Origin: Euglena gracilis | Taxonomy: Eukaryota; Euglenida; Euglenophyceae; Euglenales | Assembly (NCBI GenBank): GCA_039621445.1 | Contig: CP154956.1 | Span: forward strand, 54,173,143-54,237,142 | DNA length: 64,000 bases | Direction of reading: 5' to 3' | Shown here: in pieces, positions 1-10,286 of the stretch | How positions within the stretch are numbered: position 1 is the stretch's first letter | Layout of the letters: each line of letters opens with the position of its first letter | The notes under the pieces: model-generated | Databases searched by the model: none | What the model saw: only the letters and a program-made list of their open reading frames with translations | What the model was told of the DNA's origin: nothing | Translations under genes and position numbers: made by a program

Positions 1-45
1 GGGCAGAAATTGGTCCGACTAACGTCGCAAGGGAGGGGGTTTCGC

Positions 46-63
46 CTGTCGGCCTGCCGACAG
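46..63. other. Perfect 8-bp-arm hairpin near the DIRS end
   Basis: The arms CTGTCGGC and GCCGACAG are separated by two bases. The same hairpin recurs in the second copy at about 10333-10350, close to that copy's outer boundary (10287). It may be part of the element's 3' end structure or a transcription-end hairpin; that role is inference. Confidence 0.5.
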
Positions 64-452
64 CCGGTTTCTCAACGTTTCCCCTCGCGGTATTACTCAC
101 CCTGTGGGTAGGAAGCTCCAGAAGTATATTGGAAGGTGAGCTAAATGTTGCAACTCTGGAAATACAAAAGAAAAGAATGAAGGAGCAAGGCATTCCATTC
201 CTAAATGATTCTGTGTATATTACTCTCGCCCACTGCAAGCACATGTGTGTCCAATCAAGGTGTGCAGCCTTGTGTTTGCCTTCTGAATCAAATCCACACT
301 ACAAAAGGGCCTATTGCTGGTTTTCCTTGGATTCAGGGCATAAAACGCCTTTTCAGTTACAAAGTTTTGTATCTTACGCCGGTATGCCAACCCAGCCACC
401 GGCAGGAGGCGAAAAGCCGGCCCTCCGGCCCTGAGCCCTCCAGAGGCTCTTT

Positions 453-831
453 TTATTGAAAAACTCTGGGGATGGGTGGTGACCGCAGGTTGGTGACAGT
501 AAAGAAAGAGGCCCACTCGGTCGTGCCAGGCATTTCATTTAATTTTTCCGTTTCCGGTACCCTTTTACCACTCCTTTTTCTTAAACCCCCGCCGACATTG
601 AGTCTTTCCAAGGCTGAAGATCTGTACAAACAGAGCATTCGTGAGCAAAAAATAAGTTGTGTAGGCAATGTACACATATCTGTGGGAAAGGGGGTCTTTT
701 TCCAGCCGCAGGCGGTTTGGGAGTGGATGCAAAAATGCACCAAATACTTCCTGATTTTGGTTCCAGAGCCTCTTGTAAGGTGCAAACATGGTGTGGAATC
801 TCAATCCACCAAATCCAGGAACTAAAAGCAC
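453..831 (-). pseudogene. Possible tyrosine-recombinase N-terminal remnant (copy 1)
   Basis: Two overlapping minus-strand frames are open. One carries APYKRLWNQNQEVFGAFL, which resembles the helical core-binding region of DIRS-type tyrosine recombinases. The other contains CLYRSSALERLN, which looks like the box around the first catalytic Arg (pattern R-S-S-x-L-x-x-L). Because the two motifs lie in different frames, at least one frameshift is needed. No His-x-x-Arg or Tyr box could be confirmed. The copy at 10741-11119 is very similar. Placement after the post-RNase H domain fits DIRS gene order, but the assignment is tentative. Confidence 0.35.
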
Positions 832-1440
832 AGCACTGTATGAATTATGGCTCTGGGCTTAGAAAAATGAAATAATTGTACCAAAGCGTCAGCCACTTGA
901 TCAGTTGTGGCTTCAGGGGAGGTACTCCCATTATTTTTTTCAAAATCATCCATAACAGCGTGAAGGCACTTTGATGCCGTTTTAGAATGGGTTTTTTTCC
1001 GGCATATGTTCAATGGTCCGATTATGCATTTGTTTCCCCTCCAGGAATTGCCTGAGCAAACCATGCAAAGAAGGGGCCATCTGGGGGGTGGCATTTTTTC
1101 CCCCGTGCAATGTTTGAACATGCCCATGTAGGGGGTTATTTTGAGACAGGGGTCCCTTGCACTTTCATCTTATTAACTAGGGCAACAAGGTGGCTGAATC
1201 CCAATAAAGGGTGACCATCAAAACTTTTAAATTGGTGTGGGGAACTGCTTTCAGCCTGGGGAGAAATTTTTGAATTAAAGACGAAGGGGGGTTGGCATAA
1301 AGTCCCCCCATGTTGTCCAGTGGACATTGCAATGCATTCACTGCTGTGGCCTCCCAATGGGGCCACCTGGCAACAAATTTGGGCAGTTTATTGTTGCCTT
1401 GGGAGGCAAATAAATATGTTTCCAGCTGAAAGAAATTCAG
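822..1440 (-). pseudogene. DIRS post-RNase H domain remnant (copy 1)
   Basis: The minus strand encodes PPRWPLLCMVCSGNSWRGN, which matches the Pro-x-Trp-Pro segment (P-x-W-P-x-Q-P-W in intact families) of the domain that follows RNase H in DIRS-like pol proteins. Upstream residues including FDGHPLL and SHLVALVNKMKV are shared with the longer copy at 11133-11770. Frames are broken at about 1130. It sits between the SINE-type insert and the recombinase remnant, as in the second copy. Confidence 0.45.
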
Positions 1441-1479
1441 GAAATACTGCTGTAGCTATTGAAACCTCTGAGGGTCTAG

Positions 1480-2440
1480 GCAGTGAGAGCCGGACCCCAC
1501 GGCGTCCCGAAGGCGGAGGCGGACGCGGCGAGTCCAGGGCGATTGAAACTCCTACACCGTTCCATAGTCTCAAGCCGATGTGAAGGAGGACGCTCCAAGG
1601 CGGAAGAGCCCGTGGAAGACGACAACACGTAAACTTCCGGCTATAGTAAACCCGAGCTGCAGGGGTCAGCAGCCTGTTGACGCAGTACTTGTGAGAGGCA
1701 CTTACCGTCTACGGCTGTGTATTGCATACCCCGAGCTGTAGGGGCCACGGCCACGGTGACACAGTAGGCTAGTTTGGTAGGGCTCTTGGGAGGGATTGTG
1801 TGCGGCGTACGGGAGAGCCTACGGCACACCGCAGTGGTAGGTGCGGAACACCAGGACAAGTCTGAGCCGGGGAGATTATTGGTTATGGCGTTGGCCTCAC
1901 ACGCGGGAGGTCGCGGGTTCGAGACCCATGTCCCGCATGTGTGACGTGTTCGATCCCGTACGGGGAGGGCACGCCGCGGGGAACGATCGGCGTACCTTCG
2001 GCTCTGTACAAGGTAGCAGGGGAGCCCGTCCAATGCCACACGAACCGGAGATCTGCGCCAGACACCACGACGCCCGGAATGTGGAGGCGGACGCGCCGAG
2101 TCTAGGACGACTGAAACTCCTACACCGTTCCAAAGCCTCAAGCCGATGTGAAGGGGGACGCTCCAAGGCGGCAGAGCCTGTGGAAGACGACAACACGTAA
2201 ACTGCCGGCAACAGTAAACCCGAGCTGCAGGGGTCAGCAGCCTGTTGACGCAGTACTCATGAGAGGCAATGGCAGACTACGTCTGTGTGATGCATACCCC
2301 GAGCTGTAGGGGCCATGGCCACGGTGACACAGTGGGCTAGTTTGGTAAGGCTCTTGGGAGGGGAGTGTGTCCGGCGGACGGGAGAGCCTACGGCACACTG
2401 CAGTGGTAGGTGCATAACACCAGGACAAGTCTGAGCCGGA
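1480..2440 (+). repeat. tRNA-Val-like SINE-type tandem dimer (copy 1)
   Basis: Two units repeat with a period of about 566 bp; for example the GGAGGCGGACGCG block occurs at 1516 and 2082. Each unit contains a conserved block running from there through CCCGAGCTGCAGGGGTCAG and, in the first unit, a tRNA-like segment with a Pol III B box. The second unit is cut before its tRNA-like part by the deletion seen at about 2445. The same dimer sits at the same place in the DIRS copy at 11.78-12.87 kb, so the insertion predates the duplication of these two DIRS copies. A single related unit occurs at 35546-36285. Confidence 0.7.
1866..1936 (+). other. tRNA-Val(CAC)-like segment with B box
   Basis: GGTTCGAGACC at 1916-1926 fits the Pol III B-box consensus. 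About 20 bases upstream, the sequence GCCTCACACGC resembles the anticodon loop of tRNA-Val with a CAC anticodon. The acceptor and anticodon stems do not pair well, so this is a tRNA-derived promoter region of a SINE-type repeat and not a functional tRNA gene. An A-box-like TTATTGGTTATGG lies at 1877-1889. Confidence 0.6.
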
Positions 2441-2449
2441 GAGATTATT

Positions 2450-2650
2450 GGGTATGACTGTCCAGTTACAGGGACACGGTTTGCACGGGTTTGCTGAAAC
2501 CGTTCACTGTTAATTGCTGCATGCAATTCTTTGACGTTTATATGTAAAATGGAGTTTTCTCTCCAAAACTGCTTGACAGTACTTCCAGTGTGGATGTCGA
2601 ACACCCCACGAATGGGTACTGCTGTTTGAGTGCAACTCGCTGGTTGCACC
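2450..2650 (-). pseudogene. DIRS RNase H fragment (copy 1)
   Basis: The minus strand encodes FDIHTGSTVKQFW followed by HINVKELHAAIN, the same residues as the better-preserved copy at 12890-13240. I-N-x-K-E-L is a hallmark of the RNase H domain in DIRS/Ngaro-type pol proteins. The C-terminal part, including the nuclease's second half, is lost where the SINE-type dimer joins at about 2445. Confidence 0.6.
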
Positions 2651-2679
2651 TTGGGTTCCCCGCAGGTGTCCAGCAGAAT

Positions 2680-2795
2680 TTTTATTTCCCGTAATTGGGT
2701 TTTGATTTCTTGAGAAATGAGGTGTTTGAGTCCCAGGGGGCTTTAAAATTTGTAACGAGAAAATTGGCCAGAGAATCTGTGAAAGCCCTTATAAA
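2680..2795 (-). pseudogene. DIRS pol linker fragment before the microsatellite
   Basis: This block is nearly identical to 13290-13400, which lies between RT and RNase H in the longer DIRS copy. At the end of the shared words TTATAAAGTGCA the two copies part: this one enters ATATAT repeats and the other continues into RT. The breakpoint therefore marks the 5' truncation of this copy. Confidence 0.55.
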
Positions 2796-3246
2796 GTGCA
2801 TATATATATGTATAAATACATATATTTATATGTGTGTGTATATGTGTGTATATATGTATGTATATGTATACATATAAAACATATATATACATATATATGT
2901 ATGTATATGTATATATACACATATATACATATATACATATATATACATATATATGTATCTATGTTTATATATGTACATATCATGTGTATATATATGTATA
3001 TATGTATATGTATATGTATATATGTATAGCCATATGTGTTATATATATATGTGTGTATATATATACATTTATATCTTTTATATATATATACATACATATA
3101 CATATATGTACATATATATGTATATGTATATATATATATATTATATATATGTATATATATGTATATATATATATTATATATATATATATATATTATACTA
3201 TATATCTCTATGTCTCTGTGTGTGTGTATATTTCTCTATCTCTCTC

Positions 3247-3287
<41 letters not shown>

Positions 3288-3335
3288 CTCTCCTCTCTCT
3301 CTCCTCTCTCTCTATCTCCTCTCTATCTTCTCTCG

Positions 3336-3367
<32 letters not shown>

Positions 3368-3411
3368 ATCTCTCTCTATCTCTCTCTCTCTCTCTCTCTC
3401 TCGCTCATCTA

Positions 3412-3457
<46 letters not shown>

Positions 3458-3530
3458 CTCTATCTCTATCTCCTCTCTCTCTCTCTCTCCTCTCTCTCTC
3501 TCCTCTCTCTCTCTCTCTATCCTCTCTCTC

Positions 3531-3562
<32 letters not shown>

Positions 3563-3605
3563 GCTCTCTCTCTCCTCTCGCCTCTCTCTCTCTCTCTCTC
3601 CTCTC
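2796..3605. repeat. Compound (AT/GTAT)n then (CT)n microsatellite
   Basis: About 430 bp of alternating TA/TATG repeats (2796-3225) pass into about 375 bp of almost pure CT (3230-3605) with scattered CTCC and CTAT interruptions. All long ORFs here are artefacts of the repeat (Tyr/Ile and Ser/Leu runs). It starts exactly where the DIRS copy is truncated. Confidence 0.95.
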
Positions 3606-4230
3606 TGTTTTTTGCCCCGTCGTGGACTGTTCACCCAGGTTTACTTTTTCTTTTATATCCCCCACCCTGTCGGCTCCTTGTCTGGCATTTTTTTCGGGCC
3701 TATCCAGTTTCTACTACTCACTCCAGTAACCACCTGGACACCAAACATACCACAGGCGAACCCCCAATCAAATCCCAGCTACCTTTGCAGTAGGAGGGAA
3801 TGACATAAGAGGCGTGGAAAGAAAAAACTGGAAGTGCTGAAGCAGAAATCCATGGAGGGTGTCCAAAGGAAAGGCGAGCATGAGGCATGCGGGAAACACT
3901 GAGTCTGCGATGCCAGTGCCTGCCGGGTGTCATCACAGGCGGAGTGGAGGGTGGTGGCGGCGGCGGAGAAAAGAGTCCCCGGGTGAGTGCCGAGGTTTCT
4001 GGCTGTGGAGGGAGGGAGAAGGTGGTGGTGTAGGGGGAACGGCCGGTCGCGAACATCGTAGATTGATCCCGCCGAGCGCGAAGGGCAGGGAACAGGGCCA
4101 GGGCGACGAGGGAGGGGATCTTCTGCGGCAGGGAACTTCGTACGATGTGCAGGCCATGCGGAACGGCAGGGTTGATGATGAGGGCGATGTGCGAGGTGTC
4201 CTGGGGCAGAGGCGAAGTATATCGCATATG
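3606..4230. other. GC-rich spacer, no supported gene
   Basis: Open frames exist on both strands (3859-4242 plus, 3718-4227 minus). They overlap each other, are low-complexity Pro/Ser/Arg/Gly, and show no recognisable motif. I see no gene I can support here. Confidence 0.5.
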
Positions 4231-4510
4231 ATGGGAGGATGATGGTGTGCCCGCTGGGGGGCACAGGCTGGGATGATTTGATGGGGGGATGTGGGCGTGC
4301 CCGCTTGAGGGGCAGAGGCCGGGATGATGTGATGGGGGGATGAGGGCGCGCCCGCTGGGGGGAACAGGCCGGGATGATGTGATGTGGGGATGAGGGCGTG
4401 CCCGCTGGGGGGCAGAGGCCGGGATGATGTGATGGAGGGATGTGGGCGTGCCCGCTGGAGGGCACAGGCAGGGATGATGTGATGGAGGGATGTGGGCGTG
4501 CGTGCTGGCT
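4231..4510. repeat. 50-bp minisatellite, about 5.5 copies
   Basis: Units begin at 4231, 4281, 4332, 4382, 4432 and 4482 (partial). Each has the pattern ATGGGGGGATG-x-GGGCGTGCCCGC followed by a GGCAGAGGCCGGGATGATGTG-like tail. Units are 50 or 51 bp and differ at a few positions. Confidence 0.9.
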
Positions 4511-4530
4511 GGTCGGAATGACGTAAAAAA

Positions 4531-4602
4531 AGTAAATAAAAGAAAAGAAAAGAAAAGAAAAGAAAAGAAAAGAAAAGAAAAGGGAAGAAAAGAAAGAAAA
4601 GC
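4531..4602. repeat. (AAAAG)n microsatellite
   Basis: About ten uninterrupted AAAAG units are followed by degenerate AAGAAA words. It directly follows the end of the 50-bp minisatellite. Confidence 0.9.
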
Positions 4603-4609
4603 AAAATCA

Positions 4610-5094
4610 AAAACAAAAACAAAGCCTACGCCACGGAGAGGCTGGGGTCCGCTGGGCGGGGGGGGGGGATCTGGAATAGGGGTATTTGAGCCTTAGCCCT
4701 GTCGGTCACACTGATATAACACTCAGTCGCCTCTAGTGTCGGCCAGTGACTAAGAGTTTGTCTGGTCGGGCGTGCGAAGCCTTGTGATGGGTTTGAGGCT
4801 AAAGGGTTCCAGGGGGGTGTTATTCTATTGTGGGGCGTGAAGTCGGGCCCTACGACATTCTGGGTCGGACGAGGAGCAGTGGGGTGTCTGAGGTTTGTTG
4901 TGGAGGTCGTGGTGAGGCTGTAAGCCAGTTCGGTTGGGGAGAATAAATGTCACCCCCCATTGGGGTTCCCTACGTTGCGTGGCAGGCAGAGAGCACACAG
5001 CGTCTGGGGTTAATATGATGTGATGTGTATTTAAGGGGGGGGGGGCGTGTGATCGGGTCCGGGGGGTGCTGCCGCGGGCTTAGGCGACCGGGGC
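4610..5094. other. G-rich spacer, no supported gene
   Basis: No frame with recognisable protein motifs was found. The segment contains an oligo-G run at 5034-5045 and is otherwise unremarkable. Confidence 0.4.
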
Positions 5095-5840
5095 CAAGCT
5101 CACTGGTCCGTGGCCGGTACAGAGGCTGGGGTTGGCGGGCCAGGACGGTAGAGCAATTGCCGGCGCTGCCGCCTGGCGTTAGCCAAGCACCCACACAGGG
5201 TGGGGGGGTGCCTGTCGGAGGGAGGGGGTCCGCGTGCTGTGAGGGCCCGTCCCTGGGTTTCTGCGGCAAATGCGCAGGGGGGGATCGTGTTGGTTCGGGG
5301 ATGGAGTGATGCTGATTTCAGGGGGGTGGGGGACGTTTAATGGGCACAGTGTCTGAGCGGTGCAAGGCCGTAAAAATTTGGGGGGGGGCGGCCTGGTGCA
5401 AGGGTGGGGGGTCTGTTTCAGAGGGCTGGTGTCGCCCCGGTCAACCCAGATGGTGGTACTGTATGATGATGCCAGGGGTGTGGCCCGGCACTCTCAAGGG
5501 GAGACTTGTGGGTGGTGATGACGTAAAGAAATAAGTTTTTAAAAGTGGTCTGTGGCGCGTACATAAACTGGGGTTGGGGCCGGGCCAGGACGGTGGAGCG
5601 GATGCCGGCGCTGCCTCCCGGCGTGAGCCAGGCACCCACACAGGGCGGAGGTTGTCTGTCGGAGGGGGGGTCCACGTGCTGTGAGGGGCCCGTGCATGGA
5701 TTTTCGCAGCAGGTGCACGGGGGGGGAAGTCGTGTGGGTTCGGGTCTAAGCGATGCCTTTTTGAGGGGGGTGTGCGTTAATGGGCACAGTGCCGGAATGG
5801 TGCAAAGCTGTGAAAAGTCGGGGAGGTATTGCGGGTGGTT
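5095..5840. repeat. Diverged direct duplication, about 450-bp spacing
   Basis: A block near 5117-5360 recurs near 5562-5820. Shared words include GGCCAGGACGGT, CACCCACACAGGG, CACGTGCTGTGAGG and TTAATGGGCACAGTG, in the same order and orientation. The copies have diverged, mostly in the length of G runs. There is no evidence of coding function. Confidence 0.75.
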
Positions 5841-7190
5841 ATTGCGTAAATACGTGAATAAATAAAAACAGGGGAGCTTGAAGTTGGGGGTAGTGGTGAC
5901 TGGAAGTGTGCGCTAGCTTGGGGGCCGCAACCTTGGTGTGCCTCCGAGAGGTTTCTCTATGTAAGAATTAACCGCAGATAACAGTGATTGCAGGTGTGGG
6001 ATGTTTGTGTGGCTCGAGCAAGCCAAGGCCAGGTAACGGGTTGGGGCTGGTCTTTTAATGCCGACGAATCAGAGGGAAGCCAGGTGGCTATTGCGTTAGC
6101 GTGGGTGCCATCCAGTGGCGCCTCCGGACGGAGGGGGTGTGCACGATGTTGTGACGAGACGTGTCTGGGTGTCCCTCCCTCACAAATGTCGCACTTTCGG
6201 TGGCTACCGTGAAACTTGCAGAGTCGTGGGTCATGTGTAGCCTTTTGTTTTTCTTGTTTTTTTTAGGCGGGGTCCCTTCGGTGTTGTGCGCTGGGTTGAT
6301 AAAACTTTTGGGGGTAGGCGCTCCTTTCAGAGGACATGCCTATGTCAGCTTGATGGTTCAGGAGTTTCCCGGGTCCCAGTCAAGTGACTGCGTCCAGTTT
6401 GCGAGGCACGACCTATCACGCCTCGGTCCCTTGCACATCAAGTGTCGCACAGTGTGACTGGGCCAGCAAGCGGGGAAAAGAACATGGGAGTACTTGGGTG
6501 CTGTCTTTGTCAGTCGATGGCAGAGGTGATGGGGGTGGGGGACTGAGGGGCGCATACCAAGCCCCCAGGACTGCGTCGGGCGGCCCCGCGCCTGGCGCAG
6601 TCTTGTCGGTGTACGCTTGCTGGACGGCACCTTCACGGACCGGTGTCGCTTGCCTGCCGAGAACATGTAACGCCAGAAAAAAGTCCCCCGTGTGTGACCT
6701 ACGTACGTTGTGCCCCGTGGGCGATGTCCGGTCACACGGGGAGGGAGGGTTTTTGCTGTTTGACCACCCGGCATGCGTTCCAGGTGGGAGGATCATGATG
6801 AGCTCGTGGAGGCTCTCGAGCAGGGCTGGGGGCCACCAGGGTGGATTGCTTCCTATTAGGGCCGTGGTGGTCCATTTTTGGGCCCGCGGGAGGGGGATGG
6901 CGGCCCGCTTCGGTGAAGTCGTGTCGAGTTTTCGGCGTGTGATTGGTGTTCAAATTACGCTCGGTTTTGATAGAGCTTGCTTGCTGGAGAGTTGGGGGGT
7001 TGGGTGGTGAGAGGAGAAAGGTCTTGCTGAGCAGCACTGTGATGCTGAGGCGCGGGTGGGCGGGGTGGTGGGGGGTGAGGCGGCCCTTGGGGGTGTAGGG
7101 TGGGGAAAAAATTGTTAGAGTAAGACTAGTTTCCGGGGGTAGGGGGCCAGTGGCTGTGCAAGGTTTCCCGAGGAGGCCCCCCGAGTGCCC
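5841..7190. other. GC-rich region without a supported gene
   Basis: The longest plus-strand frame (6384-7010) has no ATG start at its beginning and no recognisable domain. Frames on the other strand overlap it and are no more convincing. I see no repeats beyond short G runs. Confidence 0.4.
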
Positions 7191-7194
7191 ACCA

Positions 7195-7615
7195 CTCCCC
7201 ACTCGGGGTCCTGGGCGGCCCCACTTTGGGGTCCTGGGCGGCCACCCTGGGCCGTTCTTGGGTCTCCCCCCCCTGCGGTCGTGGGCGGCCCCCCTGGGCA
7301 GCTTTTCGGCGCCCCCACCCCCCTGGGTTGTGGGCGGCCCTCCCTCCCCGGGGTGGTCTTGGGCGGCCCCCCCTGGGCCGCTGTTCGGAGCCACCTCCCC
7401 CAAGGGGTCCTGGGCGGCCCCCCTGGACGCTCTTGGGTGCCCACCCCCGGTCGTGGGCAGCCCCACCGGGTGGTCTTGGGCGGTCCCACTGGGCCATTGT
7501 TTTGGCACCCCCCCTCCCCTGGGGTCCTGGGCGGCCCCCCCTGGGCCGCTCTTCGGCGCCCCCGCCCCCTGGGTCTGTTGGGTCCCTCTCCCTTGGGTCC
7601 CCCGTCGACACACAC
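7195..7615. repeat. GC-rich minisatellite of GGGCGGCC units
   Basis: Seven or eight degenerate units of about 55-66 bp share GTCCTGGGCGGCC or GTCGTGGGCGGCC followed by CCCTGGGCCGCTCTTCGG-like sequence. All six frames stay open through it, so the 100-290 residue ORFs overlapping it (for example 6732-7613 on the minus strand) are repeat artefacts and not genes. Confidence 0.85.
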
Positions 7616-8158
7616 TTAAGGGCCCAGGGACCCTGAGTTCAGTGGTTCAGTTTCAGTTCAGTGGTTTTGTTTTTGGTCGCGACCTGGGGAATTTTTAGTG
7701 ACCAATCCAAGTTTTCAGTTGATGAATAACGAGAGGAGAACATGCACAGGAGGTGCTGTTGCCCCACCATCTCTTGTATAAACCACAAGAAACGAAATCG
7801 GCCGGAAATTATGGGTGGTTGCGTTTTCTGAGAGCCCCATTCCGGAAAATCTCAGAGTCATCACTGGGCAGCTGAGGGTGCTATTCAGCTGCATAATCAC
7901 CAGAATCTCGGTTCATGAAAACATTGGTTGCGTTGTCAAGCCTGTTGGGATAAGCAGTCCACCAGAATATTTCTGGAAATAATCCCAAAGTGGTGGCAAA
8001 CTCATTTTTCCCTTGTCCTGTGTGGCGTGTTGGCGAAGTGGTGAGCTATAATCTCAATCTCATTTGGAGTGGTTTGCTTTGGTTGTGGTTGGCTGCACAG
8101 TTTGCAAACAGCAGGCTTTTGTGTCTTCCCTTTTTGTTTCATTTTTTCCCTCGTGCAG
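7616..8158. other. Spacer upstream of an exon-like segment
   Basis: No domain was recognised. Its end (8128-8158) is pyrimidine-rich and finishes in TCGTGCAG, which makes a good splice acceptor for the next feature. Confidence 0.35.
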
Positions 8159-8277
8159 CTTTTCAACTCAACAACAAGGAGCAAGTTCCTGATTTTCACC
8201 GTGGAGAATTATCTGAAGAATTTGTGAGCATTTGGGCAACAACGAGCAGGATTTCATCCCCACGGTGGGAACGTTAA
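8159..8277 (+). CDS. Candidate terminal exon, unknown protein
   Basis: A strong pyrimidine tract ending in TCGTGCAG precedes the segment. With two bases of a split codon it then reads FQLNNKEQVPDFHRGELSEE and continues to a TAA at 8275-8277, 38 residues in all. Composition is balanced and protein-like, unlike the neighbouring repeat-derived frames. AATAAA occurs downstream at about 8501. I do not recognise the protein. It may belong with the plus-strand coding pieces at 9158, 9568 and 10156. Confidence 0.4.
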
Positions 8278-9157
8278 GTGGTATTGTCACCCAGCTGGAA
8301 GTTAATACTGAGCCTCGGTGTGGCGAAGCCTGGGCTGATAATTGGTTTTGATTCAGGGCTGAAGCCCACGAGTCATTCTCCCGCTCTGAGACAGTCTCAC
8401 ATCTACCCAAGAGGTGTGGCCCCGCCGTACGGGGGGGAGGGGAGCTGCTTGCCCGGGTGCAAGAATCAGCTTACGTTTCCTGCAGTGAAGAATTTTGGAG
8501 GAATAAAAATGTGAATGGGTTATCCCATCATTTGTGAGGGGGGTCCTTTTTTTGCTGAGTGCACCGAAGTAATTGTTGTGACAACTGGATTGCTTTCTTT
8601 GGAGTACCGAACTTAAGGAATATCGTTCAAATTTTTCTGACTTTTGGGTCCTGGCAGTTTTCGGCTCGGGACACTATTTCCAAGTTGCTGGGCCTGCCAC
8701 CCCGTGTGCTTTGGGGGGCGGGGGGCTTGCCCTGTGACTAACTCGGCTTTGGTGGAGCTGAAATTTTTTTTGCAATCAGTTTGGAAATGAGAAGCCCCGT
8801 CCTTTGACATATGATGGAGCTGAGTGGTGGTGTTTGACTTCATTCGGAATGGAATTGACGGCTTGAGTTTGTCATTTTTTTTTGGGTTTGGAGGCTGCAG
8901 CCAGGTTATGCTCCTTTCCTCTTGTTTGGGTGAGGGGAAGCGAAGAATCACCTTGGCTGAGACACTTGGATTAAATTTTTTGAGATTTTTGAGTGTGCCA
9001 AGTCGTTTGAAACCCATTGCCCCGTGTGAATCGGGGGGGAGGGCAGTGAGGATGTTCCTGGAGAGTCGCATTCTTCGGGATTTTTGAATCTGCTGGGGAA
9101 CCACCGACCCTCACGGTTGTGTTGCCGGTTGGGGGGGGGGCGGATCGGTTGGTTATC

Positions 9158-9352
9158 ATGCATATTGTTGTTTCGTTTGGCACAGCTTGTGCAGACCACA
9201 CACATGTTGTGGGATATTGTGTGGCTGACGTTCAATTTGGTGGCTGGACTTCCTGGTTGTATTTTTTGAGGGCTTTTGCAGGCCCTGTTTTGATCGAGGA
9301 TTCATCTGTGTTGGAAAAACCTGGAAATTTTTTTTTGGAAGAAGAAAACTGA
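9158..9352 (+). CDS. Small ORF, possible MULE-like transposase fragment
   Basis: The ORF starts at ATG 9158 and ends at TGA 9350-9352 (64 residues). It contains HVVGYCVADVQFGGWTSWLY followed by FLRAF. The pattern of a hydrophobic strand, a small stretch and then W-x-S-W-x-x-F-L resembles the core of MULE-type transposases, where a conserved S-W-x-x-F follows the first catalytic Asp region. It could equally be an unrelated gene fragment; no full catalytic triad can be seen. Neighbouring plus-strand pieces at 8159 and 9568 may be parts of the same old element. Confidence 0.35.
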   Translation: MHIVVSFGTACADHTHVVGYCVADVQFGGWTSWLYFLRAFAGPVLIEDSSVLEKPGNFFLEEEN

Positions 9353-9567
9353 GTTGGGATTTTGCAGACTCGGTTTTTCGTTTCAGTTTAGATTATGAAA
9401 ACTGCAATTTCATGGAATGTTCGAACTCGGGGGGGGGGAGGGCTCCTCCGTCCACAGGCCCTGGTTGTGGACAATAAAAAAAAACAGCCACCTGGGCACT
9501 CAAGCCCTGTGAGATAGTGACTGAGGTCCAATGTGAAGCCCTGTTCTCTTTGCATTCAACAAGAAAA

Positions 9568-9960
9568 ATGGACTCAGTCATTTTTGGTTGGAATGCACGA
9601 CAAGAAAGTGAGCGTGACAGACAAAACACACAACCGAACATGCACACCCTTTTGCACACTATCCCGCTGTGCAACCTCTCATCTGGTCCCAGCCCTCTCA
9701 CCTCACCGTTCTGCTCTTCTATCCTCTGTGTCCATGTTTTCTCTACGCTGGAAAGGAACGCTTCGCTCTTTCTTTTTTTTTTAACAAATCAAAGAATTAT
9801 GCCGGGCACTGTGAGCGAAGTCCCTGAATTGAAAAGCATTTCACTTATTCACCAAAAAAAAAACGAATGTTCAGTTGTTGTTGTTTGGATTCTTTCCATC
9901 CTCACCAGAGGCAATATTCTTGAACGCTGCAAAAGGGACACTTTAAGAGTGGCAGTGTGA
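9568..9960 (+). CDS. Hypothetical ORF, unknown function
   Basis: The frame opens at 9517, with its first ATG at 9568, and ends at TGA 9958-9960 (130 residues). Two parts look protein-like: MDSVIFGWNARQESERDRQN near the start and VPELKSISLIHQKKNECS near the end. The middle is Ser/Pro/Cys-rich and may be an intron read as coding. No family is recognised. It lies between the possible transposase piece at 9158 and the broken exon at 10156. Confidence 0.3.
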   Translation: MDSVIFGWNARQESERDRQNTQPNMHTLLHTIPLCNLSSGPSPLTSPFCSSILCVHVFSTLERNASLFLFFLTNQRIMPGTVSEVPELKSISLIHQKKNECSVVVVWILSILTRGNILERCKRDTLRVAV

Positions 9961-10155
9961 GGGACAGGCCTGGGGGAAGTGTGCCCGAAGTTTGTTTTTG
10001 GTTTTCCATTCTTTTATGGGTTCCATGTTACTTTTGCACACACAAATTCGAACTCAACAGGACACAAGAATTCCCCCACATTTCTTGTGGGACGTTTCTT
10101 TCTCCCTTCCACCACCAGTGTGGGGGGGCAGGCCCGTTATCACCTGATTTTTCAG

Positions 10156-10286
10156 GTGCCCCCAAAAGCAACATTCAGTTGCCGAAGGGGTTCACCACAG
10201 CCCTTCAAAATAGAATAAAAAAATGCACCCAGAGGCGAAAACGGCCCAACCTTAAAAAAAATGAAGTTTCAGACATTCAAGGGATG
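10156..10286 (+). pseudogene. Exon-like segment cut by DIRS insertion
   Basis: CACCTGATTTTTCAG makes a fair acceptor at 10155. The segment then reads APKSNIQLPKGFTTALQNRI and continues as a basic stretch (KKCTQRRKRPNLKK) up to 10286, where sequence identical to window position 1 begins. The frame stays open a little way into the DIRS sequence by chance. This gives a clean insertion or breakpoint edge and indicates that the plus-strand coding pieces of 8-10.3 kb were there first. Confidence 0.35.

Larger units (their letters stand above)
1..2790 (-). mobile_element. Truncated DIRS1-like retroelement copy
   Basis: This stretch matches 10287-13400 almost base for base over long blocks, and that second copy continues into recognisable DIRS-type RNase H, reverse transcriptase and gag-like sequence on the minus strand. 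Reading on the minus strand it holds an RNase H remnant (2450-2650), the domain that follows RNase H (822-1440) and a possible tyrosine-recombinase start (453-831). It lacks RT and gag because at about 2795 it runs into an AT/CT microsatellite. About 310 bp present in the other copy (roughly 12730-13040) is missing here at about 2445. All frames are broken, so it is a dead copy. Confidence 0.7.

Noticed and set aside
1866-1936. Functional tRNA-Val gene
   Set aside because: B box and anticodon-like loop are present, but acceptor and anticodon stems do not pair and the segment sits inside a repeated 566-bp unit.
2834-3803. ORFs of 255-319 residues over the AT/CT microsatellite
   Set aside because: They encode only Tyr/Ile and Ser/Leu runs dictated by the repeat.
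3718-4242. Overlapping 127- and 169-residue ORFs on opposite strands
   Set aside because: Both are low complexity in GC-rich DNA, and neither has a motif or conserved copy.
6732-7615. Minus-strand ORFs up to 293 residues over the GGGCGGCC minisatellite
   Set aside because: All six frames are open through the repeat and the products are Gly/Pro/Arg repeats.
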